Program-made: the position numbers and the translations under genes | Source: Shewanella hanedai | GTDB lineage: Bacteria; Pseudomonadota; Gammaproteobacteria; Enterobacterales; Shewanellaceae | Length of the DNA: 64,000 bases | Direction of reading: 5' to 3' | NCBI RefSeq assembly: GCF_007197645.1 | Contig: NZ_VKGK01000010.1 | Span: 62,001 to 126,000 of the forward strand | The notes under the pieces: generated by a model | Database searches by the model: none | The model's input: the letters and a program-made list of their open reading frames with translations, nothing else | Told to the model about the DNA's origin: nothing | In this document: one piece after another, positions 47,510-58,000 of the stretch | Numbering within the stretch: position 1 is the first letter of the stretch | How the letters are laid out: every line of letters begins with the position of its first letter

Positions 47510-49168
47510 TTAATGCTCTAACGAACGGTACTTTTCTCGTAGATGGTTTCGAACAGCAATCGCAGTCAAATTTAATGACACGATGACAGAAACCAGTAGA
47601 AAAGAGGTCGCATACACTAGCGGCCTTGCCGCCTCAACATTAGGACTCTGAAAGCCCACATCATATATATGGAAGCCTAAGTGCATAAACTTTCGTTCCA
47701 GATGCACAAAGGGAAAATTCATGTCTATCGGCAAATTAGGGGCGAGTTTTACCACACCAACCAGCATTAAGGGAGCCACTTCTCCAGCCGCTCGCGCTAC
47801 CGCGAGAATAAGCCCCGTCATGATTGCCGGACTTGCCATCGGGATCACGATACGCCATAGAGTCTCCGCTTTCGTTGCGCCCAACGCTAAGCTGCCTTGG
47901 CGAACCGCACTTGGAATACGACTCAGCCCCTCTTCAGTCGATACAATAACCACTGGCAGCGTTAATATTGCTAAGGTCAGCGCAGACCAAATCACACCGG
48001 GAGAGCCAAATGTCGGTGTTGGCAGCGCTTCTGGATAAAAGAGCTGATCTAAGGTGCCGCCAAACATATACACAAAGAAGCCTAATCCGAATACACCGTA
48101 AACAATAGAGGGCACACCCGCTAAGTTGATCACCGCAATGCGGATCATCTTAGTTACCGGTCCTTTTTTTGCATATTCATGCAGATAGATAGCAGCAACC
48201 ACACCAAATGGCGTCACAATAACCGCCATCAACATCACCATAAAGACAGTACCAAAAATGGCTGGAAACACTCCACCTTCGGTATTCGCTTCACGCGGGT
48301 CATCACTAACAAAGCGGCCTATTCCAACAAACCAGTGACCGACTTTACTGATCAATCCCATACGATTGGCATAGGTGACATCAAGAATAGAATCTAACCT
48401 TAAGGTGACTTCCATGCCTCGCATGTCTTTAATGACAACAGAATCTCGACCCGCCTCTTCTCTGAGCGCAAAAAATTGCTTTTCTAAAAGCAGATACTCA
48501 GCTTGCAACTCAGCTCGTTGAGTTGCAAGGGCAAGTTTACGCTTATCAGTTAACTGCTCATCTAATTCATAACCACGCTCTTTTAACCTTAGTTTTTCAA
48601 GTGCATAATTGATTGAGCCGATCTCGCTTTTTTGCAGCTTAACCGCATCATTATTTAGCGCTACTGCACGTTCAATATGAGACTCAAACGAGCTCTCAAC
48701 ATCATCAAGAGGTAGACGTTGACCGTTTTCAATCACGGCAATAGGGTAACCAAAAAAGTCACCATTTTTACTGCGCTCTATTACCGCTACGTTTTCAGGC
48801 TTACTACGTGAAATGATATCTGTCGCTAAAACCCAACGAAAATCTAAACCGACAAACTCACGGTTACCAGTCTTGACTAGGTAACGTTTTACGGTATCAC
48901 CCGGCAGCGACTCAAAGTCATGTCCTGCAGCAATTAATCGTTCAGTCGGCACCTCTTCACTGTCGTAAATCTCACCAATTAAGGTGTATGGCTGCCCGTT
49001 AGGATCATTCAATTCCCACTGGTAAATTTCAGCAGGCCAAAAGTAGCTTAGACCTCGCCAAGCAATCATCAACAGTAAACCTAAAACGGCAATCAAACTG
49101 ATGCTGACGGCGCCGCCGGTCATCCAGATCCATGGAGAGCCAGATTTAAACCACTTACCAGTGCTCAT
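47510..49168 (-). CDS. pstA: Phosphate ABC transporter permease PstA, long form
   Basis: A 552-residue permease, nearly twice the size of E. coli PstA. After the first helix (ISLIAVLGLLLMIAW) there is an inserted periplasmic region of roughly 230 residues with a coiled-coil stretch. The usual permease core follows, with the EAA-type loop QGSLALGATKAETLWRIVIP. It pairs with the similarly enlarged PstC. Such long forms are known in Shewanella and Vibrio relatives; what the extra domain does is unknown. Confidence 0.92.
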   Translation of the reverse strand: MSTGKWFKSGSPWIWMTGGAVSISLIAVLGLLLMIAWRGLSYFWPAEIYQWELNDPNGQPYTLIGEIYDSEEVPTERLIAAGHDFESLPGDTVKRYLVKTGNREFVGLDFRWVLATDIISRSKPENVAVIERSKNGDFFGYPIAVIENGQRLPLDDVESSFESHIERAVALNNDAVKLQKSEIGSINYALEKLRLKERGYELDEQLTDKRKLALATQRAELQAEYLLLEKQFFALREEAGRDSVVIKDMRGMEVTLRLDSILDVTYANRMGLISKVGHWFVGIGRFVSDDPREANTEGGVFPAIFGTVFMVMLMAVIVTPFGVVAAIYLHEYAKKGPVTKMIRIAVINLAGVPSIVYGVFGLGFFVYMFGGTLDQLFYPEALPTPTFGSPGVIWSALTLAILTLPVVIVSTEEGLSRIPSAVRQGSLALGATKAETLWRIVIPMASPAIMTGLILAVARAAGEVAPLMLVGVVKLAPNLPIDMNFPFVHLERKFMHLGFHIYDVGFQSPNVEAARPLVYATSFLLVSVIVSLNLTAIAVRNHLREKYRSLEH

Positions 49169-49300
49169 GACTCCGCTCCCAAAAATTCACACGTCCAAGG
49201 AGAGCAGGCTACAATCCACTTACCCATAACATCACTCTCTAGATGTAGCTTTAAAATATTCATATTCAAGTTCATATGCCTAATCATCATGTTCTGATAT

Positions 49301-51559
49301 TTAAAGAGAGCTATAACGTTCACGAAGACGCTGCCTGACAACTTCTGCAATGGTGTTAAAGAAGAAGGTAAATACAAAGAGTACAAACGCAGCTAAGAAG
49401 AGCACACGATAATGAGAACTGCCTATTGCCGACTCTGGCATCTCAACCGCAATATTTGCAGCTAACGTTCTCATCCCTTCAAACACACTCCACTCCATAA
49501 TGGCCGTGTTACCTGTCGCCATTAACACAATCATGGTTTCACCCACTGCGCGGCCGAGTCCCATCATCACAGCAGAGAAAATACCAGGGCTTGCGGTGAG
49601 TAACACCACACGAGTCAAGGTTTGCCAATTAGTCGCTCCCAGTGCCAAGCTGCCATTTGAGAGATGGCGAGGCACAGAGAAAACCGCGTCTTCTGCAATA
49701 GAGAATATGGTCGGTATGACAGCAAACCCCATTGCGATGCCGACAACCAGAGCATTTCGTTGATCGAAGGTTATGCCTAATTCGTTAGTGATAAACATAC
49801 GAGAATCACCATCAAACAGTGCGATTTCAATCGCAGGGCTTATGGCAAAAGAGAACCAACCAATAAAGAGAATCACTGGAATTAACATCAACTCTTGGTA
49901 TGTCTCAGGTAATCTTTGCTTCCACTTGCCCGGTAAATGGTGCCAGCCAAAGGCACTGGATAGAATTGAAACCGGCAGCAAGATCATCAAGACTAAGATC
50001 CCCGGCAGGTTATCTTCGATTAATGGCGCAAGCCAAAGCCCAGCTAAGAACCCCAAAATGACGGTGGGTAAGGCTTCCATAATTTCAATGGTTGGCTTAA
50101 CAATCGCGCGCACCTTAGGTGACATGAAATAAGCGGTATAAACCGCCCCCGCTAGTGCTAATGGTGTGGCAAATAGCATGGCATAAAGTGCAGCTTTCAT
50201 GGTTCCGAATGCCAGCGGCATTAAGCTTAGCTTTGCTTCAAAATCATCAGAACCTGAAGTGGACTGCCACACATACTTAGGCTCAGGGTAGCCCTCATAC
50301 CAGACCTTACTCCACATGGCACTCCAGGACACTTCGGGGTGCTCATTTTTGACGCTAAATAGATGTAATTGATTACCCGCTTCGACAACAACCGCATTAG
50401 AACGCGGGCTAAACCCTATAGTCTTTGGGTTACTGATATTGAATGTTTCAGAAAATAACTTACGTTGACTGGTGGTGTAGAGCAGAGACAACTCACCTTG
50501 CTCACTAACGGTGATAAAACTTTTTCGATAAAATTCACTGGCAATACTGGCAATCGGCCCCAGTTTGTCAAAACTTCTTATCTCTTGATATTGACGCCCT
50601 TTCTCACCATTGACTTGAAAATATTGAGCCACTAAACCTGATTCATAACTAACCAGCAGTGAACTAGCGCCAGCAAGTAAACTCACCTCTTTAACTTGAG
50701 TACTCGCGAGTTCAAGCTCTATCACCTGTATTAATTGCAAGTCTTCGACGTCACGAATATCGTAAACAAATAATTTATCAGCGCTTCTCAAAATAAGTTG
50801 GCGCTGATCTGGTGTCATCAATTGCTGCTGAACAGAGAAAGGTGTTTCCTGGATAATGCCCGTCGAGGAGACCCATTCAACCTCTTCAGTCATCATGTTC
50901 TCTTCGCCTTCTTGACGCGCCAAACGCCAGACCTTGGCATCATCTTGATAAACAAAGCTCATCATCTCACTGTTATAACCAAAAGCGAGGTTATGCAGTG
51001 CAGAGCCATTAGCATCAATGGTTAACGCATCTTGACCTGCAGGAAATTTAATATCAGGCGTAATAAGACGATGATTGTTTGGGTAGGTTACCCCAAAATT
51101 CACTTCCGCCAGCAGGAGCTGACCATTGTCTAAGCCAAGTGCAAATCGCTGTTCGCTCGGTGCGGAGACTGCGCCACTGGATACTTGAACGCCAGCAGGC
51201 AAAACCAATTGTTCGCGCTCAAGGAGTTGACCCGTTTTAACCGTGTAAAAATCGACCTGACCGGTGTCAGATGCACGGTAAATGATCTCATTTTGTTCAT
51301 CGCTGCCGACCATCAATGCAGGAGTCGCATCGCTGAACAACTCTACATTAATAACAGGCTTAACTTCAGCGCCATCAAATATGGGTTTAACGATGTATAG
51401 GAGATAGAAGAAAATCAACAGTAGCGCCACAAACACCATAGTTCCACCGATGGTCACCCCCACTTGAGTCAACTTGTCTGTTATCGCTCTACGACGTGAG
51501 CCCTTACCCATAAGGAGGTTTTTGGCCTTAGGTTCAGGTTTTATCGCTTGAGTGTCCAT
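49301..51559 (-). CDS. pstC: Phosphate ABC transporter permease PstC, long form
   Basis: A 752-residue permease with one N-terminal helix (residues about 35-58). A large periplasmic domain of about 380 residues with repeated beta-strand, propeller-like patterns follows. The C-terminal third is the normal PstC core (PTVILGFLAGLWLAPLIE; NGSLALGATNWQTLTRVV coupling loop). The core is standard and the periplasmic domain is the addition. No pstS is present in the window; the upstream gene is divergent. It is followed by pstA after 132 bp. Confidence 0.92.
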   Translation of the reverse strand: MDTQAIKPEPKAKNLLMGKGSRRRAITDKLTQVGVTIGGTMVFVALLLIFFYLLYIVKPIFDGAEVKPVINVELFSDATPALMVGSDEQNEIIYRASDTGQVDFYTVKTGQLLEREQLVLPAGVQVSSGAVSAPSEQRFALGLDNGQLLLAEVNFGVTYPNNHRLITPDIKFPAGQDALTIDANGSALHNLAFGYNSEMMSFVYQDDAKVWRLARQEGEENMMTEEVEWVSSTGIIQETPFSVQQQLMTPDQRQLILRSADKLFVYDIRDVEDLQLIQVIELELASTQVKEVSLLAGASSLLVSYESGLVAQYFQVNGEKGRQYQEIRSFDKLGPIASIASEFYRKSFITVSEQGELSLLYTTSQRKLFSETFNISNPKTIGFSPRSNAVVVEAGNQLHLFSVKNEHPEVSWSAMWSKVWYEGYPEPKYVWQSTSGSDDFEAKLSLMPLAFGTMKAALYAMLFATPLALAGAVYTAYFMSPKVRAIVKPTIEIMEALPTVILGFLAGLWLAPLIEDNLPGILVLMILLPVSILSSAFGWHHLPGKWKQRLPETYQELMLIPVILFIGWFSFAISPAIEIALFDGDSRMFITNELGITFDQRNALVVGIAMGFAVIPTIFSIAEDAVFSVPRHLSNGSLALGATNWQTLTRVVLLTASPGIFSAVMMGLGRAVGETMIVLMATGNTAIMEWSVFEGMRTLAANIAVEMPESAIGSSHYRVLFLAAFVLFVFTFFFNTIAEVVRQRLRERYSSL

Positions 51560-51659
51560 TAAAACCTCGTTAATTAATAATCAGTTGACTTTTCACTGGG
51601 ATTGTTTTGATTGCTATGCTAAAAAGAGTCAAGCCCTTCATTCAGATGCTTAGTATTAT

Positions 51660-51676
51660 ATGACGCAAAGATGACA
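51660..51676 (-). promoter_or_regulatory. Possible Pho box upstream of pstC
   Basis: On the minus strand TGTCATCTTTGCGTCAT contains two TGTCAT-like repeats spaced 11 bp apart, as in PhoB sites. It lies about 100 bp before the pstC start. The second repeat is imperfect and the downstream promoter geometry is not ideal, so this is only a candidate. Confidence 0.35.
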
Positions 51677-51733
51677 CTAGTGTTACAGTGCATCAAGCCA
51701 GAGAGAATAATAAACCATAGGAGATATATCAAC

Positions 51734-52228
51734 ATGTTACGTTACCTAGTCACCCTTCAAGTGCCGGATAAAAATGGTTTAGTTGAGCAAATCTCTCATG
51801 CTGTTAGTCGACATGGAGGAAACTGGTTAGATTCTGAGCTTCGCCATATTGATGGCATTTTTGCAGCCATCCTATTATTGGAGGTTCCGGCATCAAATTG
51901 GGATACCTTAGTAGACAATCTAGAATGCATTGAAGGCTTAAGCTTAACCTTTGCTAAAACCAGTAAAGAACCCCAGCAACCTACCCATAAAAGCTATTCG
52001 TTAGTCGCCTACGATAGACCCGGTTTAGTACACGATATATCAAATAAAATCAGTGCTCTTGGGATCAACATTGAACACTTTAGCACCCGTTACGAAAGCG
52101 CAGGACATACCGGAGTTGCCCTCTTTCGAGCAAACTTTGATCTAGGCATGAATTGTGATGATCAAGAAGAGCAACTTAGCCAAGCACTGTACGCCATAGG
52201 TGACGATGTCGTTTTGGACGAAATCTAG
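51734..52228 (+). CDS. GcvR-like tandem ACT-domain regulator
   Basis: A 164-residue protein with two ACT domains (about 4-75, with LQVPDKNGLVEQISHAVSRHGGNW; and 85-160, with LVAYDRPGLVHDISNKISALGINI). The layout matches GcvR, which binds glycine and blocks activation of the gcv operon by GcvA. No gcv genes are adjacent, so it may be one of several GcvR paralogues. The ATG at 51734 follows SD AGGAGA; a longer frame from 51671 has no SD. Confidence 0.85.
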   Translation: MLRYLVTLQVPDKNGLVEQISHAVSRHGGNWLDSELRHIDGIFAAILLLEVPASNWDTLVDNLECIEGLSLTFAKTSKEPQQPTHKSYSLVAYDRPGLVHDISNKISALGINIEHFSTRYESAGHTGVALFRANFDLGMNCDDQEEQLSQALYAIGDDVVLDEI

Positions 52229-52241
52229 CTAAGACTAAGTA

Positions 52242-52263
52242 TAAGGGAGGAGAACCTCCCTTA
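52242..52263 (+). terminator. Stem-loop after the ACT-domain gene
   Basis: The 9-bp stem TAAGGGAGG / CCTCCCTTA with the loop AGAA lies 13 bp after the stop. The T tract is poor, so termination may be partial. Confidence 0.55.
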
Positions 52264-52472
52264 AAGTGTTTCAACCTAAACCACCTTAAGATCACGCTCT
52301 ACTGAATCTAGACTTCCATTCAAACAATCGAAAAAATCAATCAAGAAGCACATCAACAATCTGATAGACTATCCAAAAACAAACACTGTCTCATACAGAA
52401 ATGGAGCGGGAACAACCCTCCCCTTGCAAAGCAGTGAACGCACTTGCCAACAAATTAGGCTAGGAATACCCA

Positions 52473-53288
52473 ATGTTAGGACTTATAAGAAAAATGCGTG
52501 CCACGCTGGATGATAACCAGCAGGTACAATACCAACTGCCAATCAGCGAGCAGTTACTCGACTTGAACCCACTGATAGGCACAACTGTCACCTTGACTCA
52601 TACCGGTAAAATTTGTTGCAGTAACTGCGGTAAAAAAACCAAGAAGAGTTACTCTCAAGGCCATTGCTTTGTCTGTATGAGGAAGCTCGCCAGTTGTGAC
52701 ATGTGCATCATGAAGCCTGAGACGTGTCATTTCGCCGAAGGAACCTGTCGTGAGCCTGAATGGGGAGAAGCTAACTGTTTCGTGCCACATTATGTCTACC
52801 TTTCAAATACATCAGGGCTTAAGGTAGGGATCACTCGTCATACTCAACTGCCAACTCGATGGATAGATCAAGGCGCAACTCAAGGCCTGCCTATTTTGAA
52901 GGTGTCGACAAGACAAATTTCAGGTCTTGTCGAAGTTGAATTGGCCAAAATGATTGCCGATAAAACTAACTGGCGCACGATGCTCAAAGGCAATGCTGAA
53001 GATATTGACCTAAAAGCTAAAGCTGCAGAATTGTTGCCTGAAGTTGAAAATAAGATACATGAAATTTGTATGGCTCATGGCGAATATGCGATTGAAAAGT
53101 TAGATGAAGATATACAAGACATTCGTTTCCCCGTGACTGAATTCCCAACCAAAATCAGCTCACATAACTTCGATAAAGACCCCGTCGTCAGTGGTGTACT
53201 GCTCGGAATTAAAGGGCAGTATTTACTCTTTAATACTGGTGTCATTAACCTTCGAAAGTTCACCTCTTACGAAATCAGTGTTAGCTAA
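52473..53288 (+). CDS. DUF2797 zinc-ribbon / GIY-YIG-like protein
   Basis: A 271-residue DUF2797 protein. The N-terminal part has clustered Cys residues (CCSNCGKK, CFVCMRK, CDMC, CHFAEGTC), likely binding zinc. The middle contains HYVYLSNTSGLKVGITR, resembling a GIY-YIG core strand pair with a following Arg. Whether it cuts nucleic acid is unknown. SD-like AGGA precedes the ATG at 52473. It is followed by a 211-bp AT-rich gap without other genes. Confidence 0.85.
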   Translation: MLGLIRKMRATLDDNQQVQYQLPISEQLLDLNPLIGTTVTLTHTGKICCSNCGKKTKKSYSQGHCFVCMRKLASCDMCIMKPETCHFAEGTCREPEWGEANCFVPHYVYLSNTSGLKVGITRHTQLPTRWIDQGATQGLPILKVSTRQISGLVEVELAKMIADKTNWRTMLKGNAEDIDLKAKAAELLPEVENKIHEICMAHGEYAIEKLDEDIQDIRFPVTEFPTKISSHNFDKDPVVSGVLLGIKGQYLLFNTGVINLRKFTSYEISVS

Positions 53289-53499
53289 ATAATTGCGCAT
53301 AGGGCTATTTATTAGCCCTTTTCCCTTCTACTTTCCACTTTTTCTCTCCCTCCCTAAAACATTGATTAACATATAATCTCATGTTCACGTGGACAAACTT
53401 AAAACATTAAATTAACATCTTAACAACAAGGAAGTTCAACTACACATTAAATCGAAGAATACTTGACTGTAAATGAGTAGACATACAAGGGAACGTATC

Positions 53500-53814
53500 G
53501 TGAATAATCAAGAGCTAACTTCAGTTATCCCCCCTTATCAAATCTTTAAGAAACTGATTGGTCAAACCATCAATATTGAAGATACTGATGGTAACGCCAT
53601 TGAGCTCAAAATCGATGAAGTTATCTCAGGCTCCGCCCACAGTGAAAACTACGAAAGCTTTACCACCCGTCTAAAAGATTCCTTACCCAACAGGATACCG
53701 CAGGGTTGCTATACTTTCAGCCATCCAACCATTGGCAAGCAATGGCTTTTTTGCTCTGCGACATCATCAACCCAATATGAAATTGTCATTAATAGGGAAG
53801 TAGAGACTCAGTGA
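53500..53814 (+). CDS. DUF6916-like small protein
   Basis: A 104-residue protein with an N-terminal segment (FKKLIGQTINIEDTDGNAIELKI), a mid-helix and a C-terminal GCYTFSHPTIGKQWLFC pattern that resembles DUF6916 proteins. DUF6916 genes often accompany phage-collar-type proteins; function is unknown. The GTG start at 53500 has the SD AAGGGAA; an ATG at 53473 lacks one. Its 3' end overlaps the convergent acetyltransferase gene by 26 bp. Confidence 0.65.
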   Translation: MNNQELTSVIPPYQIFKKLIGQTINIEDTDGNAIELKIDEVISGSAHSENYESFTTRLKDSLPNRIPQGCYTFSHPTIGKQWLFCSATSSTQYEIVINREVETQ

Positions 53815-54331
53815 TGAGCTCATTGCTCATAACGGTTTCTGAGCGCCACTCCATTAACAGATATACCTCGTCAGTCACCGTTTTTAATGTAAAGCCTAAA
53901 CGTTCATATAAGCGTCTAGCGGGATTATTGCGCTCAACGTGTATGGTCACCGATAAACCTGAATCTCTAGCTTGTGCAAACAAGGTTTTAAACAACTCAG
54001 TTGCAATGCCTAAACCACGAAACTCTGGTAACAAAGAGATATCAACGATACGGAGCTCTCGACGTTCATCAAGCCAGTAGTCAACAAACAAGCGACCAAC
54101 AGCTCTGTTTTGAGAATAGATAATATCGAAATATTCAGTGTTGTAATGCTGGCAATAGTAACGGTACTGGGCACTGAACTGCTTAGATAAAAAAGAATTT
54201 AATTGCGACTCAGGCCAGTCAGCCGCAGCAAACTCATCTCGGCGAATACGGGTATAGAGACGTAATAAAAAGGGCAAGTCGACTTCACTATGATGTTTGA
54301 GAACCAGTGAAGAGAGTTGTAAATCGCTCAT
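53789..54331 (-). CDS. GNAT-family N-acetyltransferase
   Basis: A 180-residue GNAT protein. The acetyl-CoA-binding motif A is visible as VDISLLPEFRGLGIATELFKTLF (with R-x-x-G-I/L-A), and the closing motif as NNPARRLYERLGFTLKTVTD. The substrate may be a protein N-terminus, an amine or a sugar; the sequence does not say. ATG at 54331 gives MSDLQLSSLV; a longer frame to 54439 adds a hydrophobic stretch overlapping the neighbouring gene and is unlikely. It is divergent from the collar protein gene. Confidence 0.87.
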   Translation of the reverse strand: MSDLQLSSLVLKHHSEVDLPFLLRLYTRIRRDEFAAADWPESQLNSFLSKQFSAQYRYYCQHYNTEYFDIIYSQNRAVGRLFVDYWLDERRELRIVDISLLPEFRGLGIATELFKTLFAQARDSGLSVTIHVERNNPARRLYERLGFTLKTVTDEVYLLMEWRSETVMSNELITESLLPY

Positions 54332-54410
54332 GTTAGGACATTTTATGCAGTAAATGATGAGTACCAAACATACGCAAAGGAATGAAAAAAACAAGCTTAG
54401 GAGAGTAACA

Positions 54411-54950
54411 ATGTCAGAACCTTTTATCGGTGAAATCAAAATGGTGGCCTTTAATTATGCCCCTGTAGGTTTTGCAAAATGCGATGGAGCCCTTCTTCCA
54501 ATTTCACAGAATCAAGCCATGTATGCACTGTTAGGCACTGAGTTTGGTGGTGATGGACGTACCACTTTTGGTTTGCCTGATCTGCGCGGACGTACACCTA
54601 TGCATCAAGGTCATGGCCCGGGCTTAACCCCTAGAGCAATGGGACAATTTTCAGGTTCAGAAAGCAATACTTTACAGCTTACACAAATGCCTAGTCATAC
54701 CCATGACGCCGAATTAAAAGCCGTTGCTAGTGAAGGTACCTCAGCAGTACCTGACAACAATATGTATATGGCCAAATCCAGTAACGGTCTTGCGTCGGTC
54801 AATAGCTACAGTAACGCAACACCTGACACAACAATTAGCCCCCACCAAACCAGCGCTACAGGTGGACACTCATCAATTAACAATTTACAGCCCTACCAAG
54901 TGGTGAACTTTATCATTGCAACGCAAGGGCTATTCCCATCACGTTCATAA
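54411..54950 (+). CDS. Phage tail collar-domain protein (microcystin-dependent-protein-like)
   Basis: A 179-residue protein with the collar-domain hallmarks FIGEIKMVAFNYAPVGFAKC, QNQAMYALLGTEFGGDGRTT, FGLPDLRGRTPMHQGHGPG and a C-terminal YQVVNFIIATQGLFPSR. Stand-alone chromosomal collar proteins of this kind (MdpB-like) usually come as two or three tandem copies; here there is only one. No other phage genes are near, so it is not a prophage fragment by context. The ATG at 54411 follows SD AGGAGAG. It precedes the giant protein by 82 bp and may share its promoter. Confidence 0.87.
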   Translation: MSEPFIGEIKMVAFNYAPVGFAKCDGALLPISQNQAMYALLGTEFGGDGRTTFGLPDLRGRTPMHQGHGPGLTPRAMGQFSGSESNTLQLTQMPSHTHDAELKAVASEGTSAVPDNNMYMAKSSNGLASVNSYSNATPDTTISPHQTSATGGHSSINNLQPYQVVNFIIATQGLFPSRS

Positions 54951-55032
54951 TGCATCCACTTGTTCAATACGCTGTAATCGGTCGGTACAAATGAATGTGC
55001 CGACCTAACACTTAATAATAAAGGACAGAGAC

Positions 55033-58000
55033 ATGAAATTCGGCATTTTTCTTTTTATCATAGGCACTCTAGCCATGCCTCTGTCGGCCAGCACCTTAAA
55101 CTTCGAATCAGGAGTCAGCGGTAATGGCACACAAACGATCACCGCCATAGTAGATGGAATTACTTTTACCGCCGTAAGTAATGATGATACTTGGTTGATT
55201 GCCGACAACTCAGGTAATGCAGGCACAACTGCCAACGTCGCCGCAGTAAATTACTCCACCGGTGCTAGCTTAATTACCCTATCTTTTTCCAGCCCTGTCA
55301 ACTTGACCAGCATACATACCAGTGATATTTCACTCACAATTAATAGTCTTACTTTTACTCCCACTGATGGCAGCGGTAATAGCGCTTTTACAGATAACAA
55401 TTCCTCTACCCCTTGGGGAGGTAACTCAACAGGAAATACTGTTAGTTTTTCCAGCTGGAGCAACCCTACCAGTTCATTTACCATCAGTGGCAGTACCAGT
55501 GCCGGAAATTTAATGGCGCTAATTATGGACAACATTATTTTCACCGTGGCCCCCACCAATAACGCTCCCACCACAGCTAGCTTCAACGGTGACAGCTTTA
55601 CCTATACTGAAGGTGATGGCGGCCAGATACTCGATCAAGGCACCCAAACCACTGTTAGCGATGCTGATGGCGGCGACTTCGATGCGGGTAATCTCACACT
55701 AACGATTACCTCGGGTGAAGATGCTGCTGAAGATATTCTTTCTATTGATACCAGCGGCGCTATCTCATTAGCAGGAACGACAGCGAGCAGCAATGTATCA
55801 ATTACCGGCCCTGGCGTTATCGGCACCTTAGGCAATAATATTGCTGCGGGTAACAACTTTGTCATTAACTTAAATGCTTCTGCAACACCAGCACACGTGC
55901 AAACCTTAGTGCGAGCACTCACCTATGAGAACAGCGATACAGACAACCCCACTACAGGTGCTCGCAATGTGCGCTTAACCATTAATGATGGCGATGGCGG
56001 CACCTCAAGCAACGCTGATATAACCGTTACAGTAGCCGCAACGAACGACAACCCTAATTTGACCAACCTGGCAAGCGATAACCTTAATTACAGTGAGGGT
56101 GCTGGGCAGCAAAATATCGACATAGGCGCCAATGCGACTGTTACCGATGTGGATTCAATTAACTTCGACACCGGTAATTTAACCGTCACAATCCCCACCA
56201 ATAAAGATGCTAGCGAAGATATTCTCGGTTTCGATAATACCGTCACAACAACAGGTCTTGCTAGCGCGAGTATCACTATCAGCGCGACAAATATTGGCAC
56301 ACTCACCAATGCTATTTCTGAAGCAAACGATCTCATCATCACCTTCAATGCCAATGCGACACCAAGCTTAGCACAAGCACTTATTCGGGCTATTACCTAT
56401 CAAAATAGTGACAATGTAGCGCCAACTGAATCAACCCGAACCGTTCGATTCGCGCTCACAGATGGCGATGGCGGTAGCAGTGGAAATATTGATACTACTG
56501 TGGTCGTTAGCGCCGTTAACGACCTGCCTGTTGGCAGCAATAATACTCTCACTCCCAATGAAGGTGGCGTACTCACTATTACCACCTCAGACTTTGGTTA
56601 CAGTGACGTCGAAGGTAACGCACTAAGCTACATCACCATAACCGCTGCACCTGTCAACGGCAGCTTATGGATAGATGTTGATAGCAGTGGCACCATCAAT
56701 AATGCTGAATCGGCGCTCACTTCCAACGATACCGTCACTAAAGCAAACTTAGATGCTAACGTATTAAAGTACAGCCCTAGTGGGTCAACAAGTGCTAGTT
56801 TTACTTTTACCGTCAATGATGGCGTTGCTGACTCAGCAAGCAATTACACCATCACACTCACCGTTAATGCCCAGCCGACCGTCACCATCAATCAAGCCAG
56901 CGGCCAGAGTGATCCCACCAATAATGCCACTGTAGTCTTCGATGTCTTGTTTAATGAATCAATCACTGGTTTTGATGTATCAGACATCAGTTTAACGGGT
57001 GATGTGACCGCAAGTGTGACGTCTGTTTCAGCCTCCTCTGGCACCAGTTTTACTGTTTCAACCAATATCAGTGCTAATGAAGGCGATATTATTGCCCAAG
57101 TGCTAGCCGGTGGCGTGACCGACGCGTCCAGTGCTACTAACCAAGCCAGTACTAGCACCGACAATACAATAAAATACGATATCAGTGCGCCAACAAGCCC
57201 AAGTAGCTTAGATCTTATCATCGGTTCAGATTCAGGCAGCAGTGATAGCGATAATCTGACTTCTGATGCAACACCGGAGATCTCAGGCTCTGGAGAAACT
57301 GGGGCAACCATTACGTTATTCAGTGATGCAGATAACAGCGGCACCCTCAATGGCAGTGAAACCTCAGTCACAACAAGCGTTAGTACTGGCACATGGTCGG
57401 TGTCAATGCCGATGATAGCCAGTACAAGCCACGGGTTAAAAGCATTTCAAACCGATCCTGCAGGTAACGCCTCACCTGTGAGTACCACTCTCACCATAGA
57501 GATAGATACCAATGCTCCCAGCGGACATAGTGTGGTGATTGATCAAGACCCGGTAAATAGCAGCAATCAAGATTCGGTCAGCTTTACCTTTACTGGAGGC
57601 GAGATAAGCAGTAATTTTTCATACACATTAAGCAGCTCTGGCGGCGGAACACCTTTGATCGGCACAGGTACGCTATCAACAGCAACCGATACCATAAACA
57701 ATATTGATGTCAGCAGCTTAACAGATGGAACATTAACCTTTAGCACGATTTTAACCGATACAGCAGGTAACAGTGCAACGGCAGTAAATGATACCAGTGT
57801 TAAAGACAGCACTGCGCCAAACGGACACAGTGTCAGCATAGATCAAGCGCTTATTTTAGCATCTAACGATGATGCATTGAGTTTCACCTTTTCAAGTGCT
57901 GAAACAGGAGCAAGTTTCGCTTACACTGTGAGTTCCAGTGGTGGAGGCACCATTAATGGCACAGGCACTTTATCCTCGGTCAACGACACCGTCTCTAACG

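Noticed and set aside
54411..54950. Prophage or phage-tail locus
   Set aside because: Only one collar-domain protein is present, with no capsid, tail sheath, baseplate, integrase or lysis genes around it. Such stand-alone collar proteins are common in chromosomes.
55251..57839. Several antisense open frames of 80-166 codons inside the giant gene
   Set aside because: They have repetitive Val/Leu/Ser-rich composition, no ribosome binding sites and no domain signature. They are antisense shadows of Thr/Asp/Ser-rich Ig repeats.
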